Shown one piece after another: positions 1 to 5,895 of a stretch of DNA of 5,909 nt (position 1 is its first letter; each line of letters starts with the position of its first letter). The stretch comes from an uncultured Eubacteriales bacterium (lineage in GTDB: Bacteria > Bacillota > Clostridia > Oscillospirales > Oscillospiraceae). The position numbers were made by a program, and so were the translations under genes. The stretch covers positions 1 to 5,909 of the forward strand of contig CAJKSU010000180.1 of NCBI GenBank assembly GCA_905202605.1, written 5' to 3'. The notes below the pieces were generated by a model. That model searched no databases, was not told the DNA's origin, and worked only from the letters and a program-made list of their open reading frames with translations.

Positions 1-1
1 G

Positions 2-226
2 GCAAGGAATCTGTTTCACGCCGGAAAGGATGTGACCCTGCTTGCCCGGGGAAATTGGGCAGAGGAAATCAGGAAGAACGGACTGCGGATCAAGGATCAA
101 TTCTCCCTCAGCAGTTCAACGAATACTCGGCTTTTTAACGATTACAACGGCACAGAAAGCTGCAATCCTCCTAAAACGCGCAAAATCCCGCCGCAGAACA
201 GCTCTGCAGCGGGGTTCGTTATATGA
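2..226 (+). pseudogene. Ketopantoate reductase (ApbA/PanE family) N-terminal remnant, partial at the window edge
   Basis: The open frame begins before the window and ends at TGA 224-226. Its first 34 or so residues (ARNLFHAGKDVTLLARG, then NWAEEIRKNGLRIKDQF) match the part of the NADPH-binding Rossmann domain of 2-dehydropantoate 2-reductases that follows the glycine-rich loop: beta-2 (DVTLLARG) and the EEIRKNGLRI segment. Enzymes of this family reduce ketopantoate to pantoate in coenzyme A synthesis, though many relatives have unknown substrates. The family is usually about 300 residues long. Here resemblance stops near position 105-130, and the last 30 or so codons look non-coding and run through a hairpin (187-213). 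The catalytic and C-terminal helical domains are absent. I read it as a 3'-truncated, decayed copy, facing the tRNA gene. A frameshift or assembly break is an alternative. The family call rests on recognition by eye. Confidence 0.6.
187..213. terminator. Hairpin, possible weak terminator
   Basis: Arms 187-197 and 203-213 form an 11-bp stem with one C/A mismatch around a five-base loop (198-202). Read on the minus strand, it is followed by ATTTTGCGCGTTTT, a broken U-tract; on the plus strand no U-tract follows. It could be a backup terminator for the tRNA transcript or a relic of the terminator of a lost gene. The stem is clear, the function is inferred. The rest of 130-270 shows nothing I can identify. 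Confidence 0.35.
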
Positions 227-270
227 CGGAACAGCCGAAAAGCCTTATATCAAGCGGTTTTTGGGCATAG

Positions 271-305
271 AAAAAGTCCACCGTAATTCTAAGAATTACG
301 GTGGA
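271..305 (-). terminator. Rho-independent terminator of tRNA-Ser
   Basis: A perfect inverted repeat, 277-289 against 293-305 (13 bp) with loop TTA, lies just downstream of the tRNA 3' end. On the minus strand it is followed, after a short A/C step, by five Ts (275 down to 271). Stem, tight loop and U-tract make this a textbook intrinsic terminator. Only three bases separate it from the encoded CCA. Confidence 0.9.
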
Positions 306-308
306 AAC

Positions 309-400
309 TGGCGGAGCAGGAGGGATTTGAACCCTCGGTACCTTTTTGAGGTACACACGATTTCCAGTCGTGCCCGTTATGACCACTTCGATACTGCTCC
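309..400 (-). tRNA. tRNA-Ser (anticodon GGA), CCA encoded
   Basis: On the minus strand the acceptor stem GGAGCAG (400-394) pairs with CTGCTCC (319-313). It is followed by discriminator G (312) and a genomically encoded CCA (311-309). The anticodon stem CACGA/TCGTG encloses the seven-base loop CTGGAAA, with anticodon GGA at 365-363, which reads UCC and UCU serine codons. The T-arm is GAGGG-TTCAAAT-CCCTC. Between anticodon and T stems lies a long variable arm that forms its own hairpin (GTACC...GGTAC), diagnostic of class II tRNAs and, with discriminator G, of serine. The gene has its own promoter and terminator, so it is a monocistronic unit. The encoded CCA means nucleotidyltransferase is not needed for its maturation. 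Confidence 0.97.
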
Positions 401-433
401 ATATTCAGTTGCGCTGCATCAGACAGCTCATAT

Positions 434-462
434 ATACTACTACGGAATACGAGATTTGTCAA
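434..462 (-). promoter_or_regulatory. Sigma-A type promoter of tRNA-Ser with A-tract UP-like element
   Basis: On the minus strand a perfect -35 box TTGACA (462-457) is followed by a 17-bp spacer and the -10 box TAGTAT (439-434). Transcription would start near 427, leaving a leader of about 27 bases before the tRNA 5' end at 400. Upstream of the -35, minus-strand A-tracts at 469-472, 476-481 and 487-492 lie mostly where an UP element would be bound by the RNA polymerase alpha subunits, as is common for strong stable-RNA promoters. The boxes are seen directly; UP activity is inferred. Confidence 0.85.
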
Positions 463-493
463 GAGCGATTTTCACTTTTTTCGTGCTTTTTTG

Positions 494-533
494 AAAAGCC
501 CATTCGGGCAGAGTCTCCCCTGCCCGAACGGCT
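494..533 (-). terminator. Terminator of the FHA-SEDS/PBP operon
   Basis: Seven bases after the PBP stop codon, arms 520-528 and 503-511 form a perfect 9-bp GC-rich stem around an eight-base loop. An outer AGCC/GGCT clamp (530-533 with 497-500) extends it past a small internal loop. Four Ts follow on the minus strand (497-494). It separates the wall operon from the tRNA promoter, which starts only about 30 bases further on. The T-tract is short and interrupted, so some read-through is possible. Confidence 0.7.
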
Positions 534-540
534 CTCAAGA

Positions 541-1920
541 TCATCCATTTGCGTCCATGGATTCCATGCATGCGGAAAGCACATCGCTGATGATCGGCAC
601 GCACACCGAGCTGCCGCTGCCCGCATCTTCCACAATCACGATGAAGGCCAGCGGATAGCTGGAATCCTGCACAAAGCCTGCAAACATGGCGTTGGGGTTC
701 TGCCCCTCCACCTCAGCAGTACCGGACTTGGCGCAGACGTAGACATTGGGGAAATTGCCGGTGCCATAGTTGTTCACCACGTCGTCCCGCATCATCTGGG
801 TCAGCGTTCCGGCGGTATTGGCGGACATGGTTCGATCCAGCATTTTCTTCTTTGCAGAATAGACGTTGATCCCCTCCGGAGTCTCCACGCTGGCGACCAC
901 ATAGGGTGACGCCGCCTGACCGCCATTTGCGATGGAGCCGACAAAGGTCATAAACTGGCAGGGATTGATGAGATCGGTATACTGTCCGATGCCCGACCAT
1001 GCAAGCGATGCTCCGTTTGCTCCAGTGAGATCATAATTCCCCGCTGCCGTGGTGGTGCCGTCGAACTTGATCCGGCTGTTGATTCCCGCCGCATCGGCAT
1101 ATTTCGTCATGGTGTCCGCGCCCAGCTCCTCCGCCAGCTCGCCAAATACGATGTTGCAGGACTTGGTCAGGCCGGTGCCGAAGGAGATATCCCCGTGGTA
1201 ATCCTCGCAGGTGATATACTCCCCGTCAATGACCGTCTGTTTTTCACAGCGGAAGGTGCGGGTGGACACATCGGGAATGTTGTCGATGGCCGCCGCCGCC
1301 GTGACCAGCTTGAAGATAGAGCCGGGAACAAAGGTAGCGGAGGTGAACCGGTTGACGAACACGCCGTCATAATAGCTGTCGCTTTCGATGGTATCCATGC
1401 TGGGGGCATCGTCCGGGTCATAGGTACCGGAGGACACCATGCACAGGATCTCGCCGGTCTGATAGTTGTAAACGCCAACGGTGCCGCGGCGGCTGCCGAG
1501 CCCGTTCAGCGCCGACACGCAGGCCTTGGTGGAAAGGGTCAGATTCAGGGTATTGCCCGCAGAATCGCTCTGATATAAGCCGTTGATGGTATTATAGTCC
1601 AGAAGATACTCCGCATAGGTGTTAATAAGCGGCGCTTCGATCTGGCCGTTCCGGTCGCCCAGCAAATGCAGGGTAGCCTTGCGCACCATTTCGTCGGTGG
1701 CATAGACCCGGCTTTGCCCGTTGGTGAGCACGGTCACACCGTCCCGATCCTTCACCGAGCCGGTGGAAATATTACCGCCGGAATAAACATGGGGGTTGCC
1801 CGGAGTGGTCACCCACTCCCGCGCATTCAGGAAATACTGCACCGTAAAGGCCACAAGCCCCACCACCACCAGTGCGGAGAGCAGCGTTGTTACAATGGCG
1901 CGGCTGGATATCTTTTTCAT
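541..1920 (-). CDS. Class B penicillin-binding protein (PbpA/PBP2-like D,D-transpeptidase)
   Basis: This 459-residue membrane-anchored transpeptidase forms the 4-3 peptide cross-links of peptidoglycan outside the membrane and is a beta-lactam target. A short cytoplasmic N-terminus (MKKISSRA) is followed by one membrane helix at about residues 9-30, a short linker/dimerisation region (about 40-130) and the penicillin-binding domain. All three active-site motifs are present: SxxK as S201-I-F-K204 (the nucleophilic serine), SxN as S254-C-N256, and KSG as K398-S-G400 followed by TAE. The ATG at 1920 is chosen because AGGAGG (1934-1929) lies 8 bases upstream; the frame stays open further into the upstream gene, but that part is a shadow. 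The start overlaps the upstream stop as ATGA, so translation is probably coupled. The protein is shorter than typical FtsI/PBP2 (over 550 residues), with no PASTA domain. This size fits PbpA-type partners of FtsW/RodA proteins. Division versus elongation role cannot be decided here. Confidence 0.95.
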   Translation of the reverse strand: MKKISSRAIVTTLLSALVVVGLVAFTVQYFLNAREWVTTPGNPHVYSGGNISTGSVKDRDGVTVLTNGQSRVYATDEMVRKATLHLLGDRNGQIEAPLINTYAEYLLDYNTINGLYQSDSAGNTLNLTLSTKACVSALNGLGSRRGTVGVYNYQTGEILCMVSSGTYDPDDAPSMDTIESDSYYDGVFVNRFTSATFVPGSIFKLVTAAAAIDNIPDVSTRTFRCEKQTVIDGEYITCEDYHGDISFGTGLTKSCNIVFGELAEELGADTMTKYADAAGINSRIKFDGTTTAAGNYDLTGANGASLAWSGIGQYTDLINPCQFMTFVGSIANGGQAASPYVVASVETPEGINVYSAKKKMLDRTMSANTAGTLTQMMRDDVVNNYGTGNFPNVYVCAKSGTAEVEGQNPNAMFAGFVQDSSYPLAFIVIVEDAGSGSSVCVPIISDVLSACMESMDANG

Positions 1921-3662
1921 GCCTGCGCCCTCCTTTTCGCGTTCGCCGGCAGGGATGTAGCAAAGCTGGCGTTCTGCCGGGTGTCCGCCGCCTTCACAAA
2001 GGCAAGCATGCCCCATGCGCTCATCATACTGGAGCCGCCGTTGGACAGGAATGGAAACGTAACTCCGGTAAAGGGCAGAAAGTCCACCGTTCCGAATACG
2101 TTGAGGATCATCTGGAACAGAAGAATGCTCATGGCGGAGCAGGCCGCAATGGCATAGAAGGAGCTGCGGCACAAAGACGCAGACCGCACCGCAAACAGTG
2201 CAATGCACACCACAAACAGCACGCAGCAGATACCCACGATCAGCCCCCACTCCTCACAGACCGTACAGAATACAATGTCACTGTCTGCGGCAAACACATG
2301 CTTGAGCTGACCGTTGCCTGCGCCCACGCCGAACAGGCCGCCTGCTGCCAGACACATCAGCGCCCGCGTCTGCTGGTAGCCGCCGCCGCTGGGATCATCC
2401 CAGATATGCCGCCACGAGGAGAACCGGCTGGCAATATGGGGCTTCATTTTCAGCGCCATGAAGCCTGCAAAGCCTGTTCCGGCGCAGATCAGGGAGATGG
2501 TGGCGAAGTCGCCGGAGCGGAGATACGCAATCACCAGAAATGCCACAAAATAGACCATTGCCGTGCCGAAATCGTTGGCAAGCGCCAGAAGCACACAGCA
2601 GATGCCGGAATAAAGAATGAACAGAACGAGGTTCCGGTTGGTCATCAAGCGATCCAGCGTCGATGTACCGGCAAATACAAAGGAGATCTTCACCAGCTCC
2701 GAGGGCTGGATGGTCATGGGGCCGATCTGGATCCACGCCTTTGCGCCGTGGGTCTGGCTGGCGTCAATGCCGATCACCAGCACCAGCGCCAAAAGGATCG
2801 GGCCTACCGCCGCCGCAAGATAGCGGAGCTTTTTCGCCGTCTCCATTTCCCGCATACAGAAGCCGATCACCATAAACATAAAAATGCCCAGAATCATGGA
2901 AATCACAGTTTTCATCAGCTCATCGGGAGACACCGAGGCAATGACCGCAAGCCCCATGGAGCAGAGGAAAAACGCAATCGTCTCCACCTCAAAGCCGCTG
3001 CGGCGCATGATTTTATTGAAGATGAACAGCCCCCACATGAGCACCATTACCGCGCCGTAGGACGTGAGAATGCTGCTCCAATGCTCGCTGTCGCAGCCGA
3101 TCATCAGCTGCACCACCGCAAGAAGCTGGAATATGGTCAGAACGATCAGCGTCAGCGCCGGGGACACCACATGCTTGGGATTGGTGCGGCAGGAGGCCAC
3201 ATACTCCGCCTCCTGCTGGGTGATTGGCACCAGCGTGACCTCCAGCCCATTGAGGGAAATGAGGTCGCCAAAGCCAACCTCCGTCAGGCCGGTGATGACC
3301 TTGCCGTTGACCGCAATGCCGCCTCGTCCGCCCACATCGCCGATGGTCCAGCTGCCGTCGTCATAGCGGGTGAGAACCGCGTGCTGCCGGAAGATATTCT
3401 CAAAATTCATCTGAATATCATTCCGCCGTGTACGTCCAATGGTATTCTCCCAGTGGGTCACCGGAAGCCGGGAGCCGTCCTCAAAGGCGATATGTCCCCA
3501 GATCTCCGGCTCCTTCTGGAAGCCCAGCAGGCTGATGGCGCAGCGGACCAGAATGATGACTGCCAGCACCGGGAACAGCAGCCGCAGGATCGTGGTAACG
3601 CCCTGCCCAAGGCCTGCAAAATTCGTCAGAAATTCCGAAATCCCGGATAGAATTTCGCTCAA
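1917..3662 (-). CDS. FHA-domain/SEDS (FtsW/RodA-family) peptidoglycan glycosyltransferase fusion
   Basis: This 581-residue membrane protein polymerises lipid II into glycan strands with a cognate class B PBP. Order: a membrane helix at about 24-47; a cytoplasmic FHA domain at about 55-147 (I75-G-R77, N81-D82-I, R92-Q-H94, V118-N-G120); then a SEDS core with ten or more hydrophobic segments from about 168 to 557. SEDS signatures are GAKAWIQIG (306-314), P320-SEL, N363-DFGTA, GGYQQ (427-431), GGLFGVGAGNG (441-451), S461-D462-IVF and PFLSNGGSS (537-545). D462 aligns with the catalytic aspartate of the HTDFIF motif in E. coli FtsW and RodA. The start is TTG at 3662, supported by AAAGGAGG (3678-3671) 8 bases upstream; no ATG or GTG fits as well. 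It is first in the operon and its TGA overlaps the PBP start. The FHA domain lacks two usual phosphothreonine contacts (F91 replaces Ser, G114 replaces Asn). FtsW, RodA and SpoVE roles cannot be told apart. Confidence 0.95.
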   Translation of the reverse strand: MSEILSGISEFLTNFAGLGQGVTTILRLLFPVLAVIILVRCAISLLGFQKEPEIWGHIAFEDGSRLPVTHWENTIGRTRRNDIQMNFENIFRQHAVLTRYDDGSWTIGDVGGRGGIAVNGKVITGLTEVGFGDLISLNGLEVTLVPITQQEAEYVASCRTNPKHVVSPALTLIVLTIFQLLAVVQLMIGCDSEHWSSILTSYGAVMVLMWGLFIFNKIMRRSGFEVETIAFFLCSMGLAVIASVSPDELMKTVISMILGIFMFMVIGFCMREMETAKKLRYLAAAVGPILLALVLVIGIDASQTHGAKAWIQIGPMTIQPSELVKISFVFAGTSTLDRLMTNRNLVLFILYSGICCVLLALANDFGTAMVYFVAFLVIAYLRSGDFATISLICAGTGFAGFMALKMKPHIASRFSSWRHIWDDPSGGGYQQTRALMCLAAGGLFGVGAGNGQLKHVFAADSDIVFCTVCEEWGLIVGICCVLFVVCIALFAVRSASLCRSSFYAIAACSAMSILLFQMILNVFGTVDFLPFTGVTFPFLSNGGSSMMSAWGMLAFVKAADTRQNASFATSLPANAKRRAQA

Positions 3663-3670
3663 AGGATCGC

Positions 3671-3678
3671 CCTCCTTT
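3671..3678 (-). promoter_or_regulatory. Ribosome binding site fixing a TTG start
   Basis: AAAGGAGG on the minus strand is near-perfectly complementary to the 16S rRNA 3' end and sits 8 bases before TTG (3662-3660). The downstream PBP gene has the same AGGAGG core with the same 8-base spacing, which supports TTG as the true start. Confidence 0.85.
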
Positions 3679-3694
3679 CTTTGTTATACACTTC

Positions 3695-3723
3695 ATCATA
3701 CCATACTTCGCCTCATGATGCAA
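3695..3723 (-). promoter_or_regulatory. Sigma-A type promoter of the FHA-SEDS/PBP operon
   Basis: On the minus strand -35 TTGCAT (3723-3718) is followed by a 17-bp spacer and -10 TATGAT (3700-3695). A TG dinucleotide one base upstream of the -10 makes it an extended -10 promoter, which would offset the weak right half of the -35. Transcription would begin near 3688, leaving a leader of about 25 bases with the ribosome site. It lies downstream of the htpG terminator, so the operon is an independent unit. Confidence 0.75.
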
Positions 3724-3728
3724 GAAAC

Positions 3729-3739
3729 CGGAAGTTCCG
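3729..3739. promoter_or_regulatory. Small palindrome just upstream of the operon promoter
   Basis: CGGAA-G-TTCCG is an 11-bp inverted repeat with 5-bp arms, five bases upstream of the -35 box. The position would suit an activator site. No family consensus is recognised and a palindrome this short can arise by chance. Confidence 0.2.
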
Positions 3740-3775
3740 TTCATAAAGGTTTAAACATTTCCGGGCAAAAAGCGC

Positions 3776-3811
3776 AAAAAGCACGCTCCGGAGCATGTCC
3801 GAAGCGTGCTT
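3776..3811 (-). terminator. Rho-independent terminator of htpG
   Basis: Arms 3798-3811 and 3779-3792 form a 14-bp stem with one G-U wobble around a five-base loop (3793-3797). On the minus strand it runs straight into five Ts (3780-3776), with another T-run after GCGC. The opposite strand has no T-tract, so it acts in the htpG direction. It lies about 130 bases after the htpG stop, on the far side of the palindromic element. Confidence 0.85.
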
Positions 3812-3824
3812 GATGGAAGCGGAA

Positions 3825-3932
3825 ACCCCTCCGGCAAAATCAGAGATTTTGCCACCTCCCCTGCAAGGGGAGGCTTTCACGCACTTTTGTCTCCCCTGCA
3901 AGGGGAGATGTCAGCTGTGCTGACAGAGGGGT
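3825..3932. repeat. Palindromic intergenic repeat element, multi-hairpin (REP/MITE-like)
   Basis: Terminal inverted repeats ACCCCTC (3825-3831) and GAGGGGT (3926-3932) bound 108 bp containing four consecutive perfect hairpins: 3833-3841/3845-3853 (9 bp, loop AGA), 3855-3862/3866-3873 (8 bp, loop GCA), 3890-3897/3901-3908 (8 bp, loop GCA) and 3909-3915/3919-3925 (7 bp, loop TGT). Hairpins two and three share an identical 17-base core (3856-3872 and 3891-3907), 35 bases apart. The first gap between hairpins is one base, the third none, and the middle one 16 bases. It begins 11 bases after the htpG stop and precedes the htpG terminator, so it is probably transcribed as 3' untranslated RNA and could fold into a five-way junction. 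Similar GC-rich palindromic intergenic repeats are, from memory, common in Oscillospiraceae genomes. No transposase is encoded, so any mobility would need help in trans. Confidence 0.75.
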
Positions 3933-3943
3933 ACTATATTCGT

Positions 3944-5854
3944 TTAGCCCATCAAAGAGCAGACAAGGTCAGTATATGCGCTGGGATCCTCCAGCGGCAG
4001 GTCGGCAATCAGCAGCGCCTGACTGTAGAGCAGCTGGGCATACTTCTTGGCCTTGTCCTTATCCGTATCATAAGCGGCCTTCAATGCATGGAAGGCCGGA
4101 TGCTCGGCATTCAGCTCCATGATCCGCCCGGATTTCAGCTTCTCGTCTCCGGGCGCCACACGATTGAGGTACTTTTCCATCTCAAAGCTCAGGCCGGAAT
4201 CGGGTACCATGCAGACAGGATGACTCTTTAGCTTATTGGACAGGCGAACCTCCTTGAGCTTGCCGTCCAGCGCTTCCTTCACAAAGTCCAGAAGCTCCTT
4301 GTTCTCCTCGGTTTCCTTCTCCTTCTCCTGCTTCTCCTCGTCTGTCTCCAGACCCAGATCCTCGGCGGATACGGACTTAAGCTCCTTCTCATTATACTTC
4401 ATAAGACCGTTCATCACGAACTCGTCCACATCGTCGGTGAGCAGCAGAATGTCATAGCCGCGATCCTTCACCCGCTCGGTCTGGGGCAGCTGGGACAGCT
4501 TGGTACGGCTCTCACCGGCGGCGTAGTAGATATACTTCTGATCCTCCGGCATGGCATCCACATATTCCTTGAGGGTCACATACTTCTCGTCCTTCTGGCT
4601 CCAGAACAGCAGCAGATCCTTGACCACATCCTTGTGCATGCCGTAGTCGGACACCACGCCGTACTTCATCTGTACGCCGAAGACCTCAAAGAACTTCTCA
4701 TACTTCTCCCGGTCACCCGTAAGCAGCTTATTCAGCTCAGACTTGATCTTCTTCTCCAGATTGGAGGCAATACGCCTGAGCTGGCGGTCATGCTGGAGCA
4801 TTTCACGAGAGATGTTCAGGCTGAGATCCTGAGAATCCACAATACCCTTGACGAAGCAGAAGTAATCCGGCAACAGATCCTCGCAGTTCTCCATAATGAG
4901 AACGCCGTTGGAATAGAGCTGCAAGCCCTTCTTATACTCCTTGGAATAGAAGTCGTAGGGCGCCTTGGCAGGAACATACAGTAGTGCCTGATAGGTCACT
5001 GCACCCTCGACACTGGCGTTGATCCGCAGAGCGGGCTTCTCATAATCGCCGAACTTATCCTGATAGAACTGGTCATATTCCTCGTCGGTGACCTCGTCCT
5101 TATTCTTCTGCCAGATGGGAACCATGGAGTTGAGGGTCTTGTCCTCGGTGTACTCCTCATATTCCGTCTTCTTCTCGCCGTTTTCGTCCTCCTTCTCCAC
5201 GGGACGGGAGGCGGTGACGTTCATGCGGATGGGATAGCGGATGTAGTCGGAATACTTCTTGACCAGATTCTCCAGCGTATACTGAGCCATATAGCGGTCA
5301 TATTCCTCGTCCTCGGTGTTCTCCTTGAGCTTCAGGATTACATCGGTGCCGCAGGTATCCTTGTCACAGGGGGTGATGGTATAGCCGTCAGCGCCATCGG
5401 ACTCCCACTCATAGGCCTGATCGCTGCCGTATTTCTTGGTGACCACCTTTACATGGTCGGCAACCATAAACGCAGAATAGAAGCCCACGCCGAACTGACC
5501 GATGATATCCACCGCCTGATCGGGGTTCTCGGCCTTCTTCATGTCCTCCTTAAACTGGAGAGAGCCGGACTTTGCAATGGTACCAAGATTGGTTTCCAGC
5601 TCCTCGGCAGTCATACCGATGCCGTTATCGGAGATAGTCAGGGTACGGGCATCCTGATCGGCAGTCAGCCGGATCCGGAAATCGCCCCGGCTCATGCCCG
5701 TGTCCTCGGTAAGGCTCAGGTAGGCCAGCTTGTCAATGGCGTCGGAGGCGTTGGAGATGATCTCCCGGAGGAAGATCTCCTTGTGGGTATAGATGGAGTT
5801 GATCATCAGATCCAGAAGACGCTTGGATTCCGCCTGAAATTGTTTCTTTTCCAT
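3944..5854 (-). CDS. htpG: Molecular chaperone HtpG (bacterial Hsp90)
   Basis: This 636-residue cytoplasmic ATP-dependent chaperone acts as a homodimer that clamps client proteins and remodels them, usually with DnaK. Its size is close to E. coli HtpG (624). The GHKL ATPase domain shows E31 (the general base), N35 and D38 in REIISNASDA, D76-NGIGM, and the lid/glycine motif G119-QFGVGFYSAF. After a charged linker (about 218-240), the middle domain carries LLYVPAKAPYDFY (291-303) and N348-IS-R350, the arginine that contacts the ATP gamma-phosphate. The C-terminal dimerisation domain is complete, with an acidic/lysine-rich stretch at about 503-520. I chose ATG 5854 (MEKKQFQAES), which matches the family N-terminus. 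AAAGGA (5872-5867) precedes it by 12 bases, a little far. An in-frame ATG at 5887 would add 11 residues but has no ribosome site. Only 55 bases upstream are visible, and no CIRCE heat-shock operator is seen there. Confidence 0.98.
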   Translation of the reverse strand: MEKKQFQAESKRLLDLMINSIYTHKEIFLREIISNASDAIDKLAYLSLTEDTGMSRGDFRIRLTADQDARTLTISDNGIGMTAEELETNLGTIAKSGSLQFKEDMKKAENPDQAVDIIGQFGVGFYSAFMVADHVKVVTKKYGSDQAYEWESDGADGYTITPCDKDTCGTDVILKLKENTEDEEYDRYMAQYTLENLVKKYSDYIRYPIRMNVTASRPVEKEDENGEKKTEYEEYTEDKTLNSMVPIWQKNKDEVTDEEYDQFYQDKFGDYEKPALRINASVEGAVTYQALLYVPAKAPYDFYSKEYKKGLQLYSNGVLIMENCEDLLPDYFCFVKGIVDSQDLSLNISREMLQHDRQLRRIASNLEKKIKSELNKLLTGDREKYEKFFEVFGVQMKYGVVSDYGMHKDVVKDLLLFWSQKDEKYVTLKEYVDAMPEDQKYIYYAAGESRTKLSQLPQTERVKDRGYDILLLTDDVDEFVMNGLMKYNEKELKSVSAEDLGLETDEEKQEKEKETEENKELLDFVKEALDGKLKEVRLSNKLKSHPVCMVPDSGLSFEMEKYLNRVAPGDEKLKSGRIMELNAEHPAFHALKAAYDTDKDKAKKYAQLLYSQALLIADLPLEDPSAYTDLVCSLMG

Positions 5855-5889
5855 AACTGAAGCACATCCTTTATATATGAATCTCATTG

Positions 5890-5895
5890 TTTATA
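5890..5895 (-). promoter_or_regulatory. Possible -10 box of htpG
   Basis: TATAAA on the minus strand, 36 bases upstream of the chosen htpG start, resembles a -10 hexamer and would leave a leader containing the AAAGGA site. The matching -35 would lie just beyond the window edge, so this cannot be confirmed. Confidence 0.3.

Noticed and set aside
42..494. A 150-codon plus-strand frame running through the tRNA gene
   Set aside because: It crosses the tRNA, its terminator and its promoter on the opposite strand, and part of it is out of frame with the ketopantoate reductase remnant.
1921..2250. An N-terminal extension of 110 codons on the PBP frame
   Set aside because: It lies wholly inside the SEDS gene in another frame. 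The ATG at 1920 has a strong ribosome site and gives the expected short N-terminus plus membrane helix.
1872..3650. A 592-codon open frame on the plus strand, fully antisense to the FHA-SEDS gene
   Set aside because: The minus-strand frame has unmistakable SEDS and FHA motifs. The antisense product is rich in His, Arg and Gln without domain character, and arises because TTA, CTA and TCA codons are rare in this GC-rich gene.
3713..3901. A 62-codon minus-strand frame crossing the palindromic element and terminator
   Set aside because: It translates the repeat and the terminator stem, has no convincing ribosome site, and covers the operon promoter. Such frames are typical false gene calls on intergenic repeats.
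3856..3907. Two identical 17-base palindromic repeats separated by 18 bases, as a CRISPR seed
   Set aside because: Only two copies, the gap is too short for a spacer, no cas genes are nearby, and the repeats are fully explained as hairpins of the larger element.
5453..5860. A 135-codon plus-strand frame opposite the htpG N-terminus
   Set aside because: It is antisense to highly conserved ATPase motifs and has no ribosome site or recognisable features.
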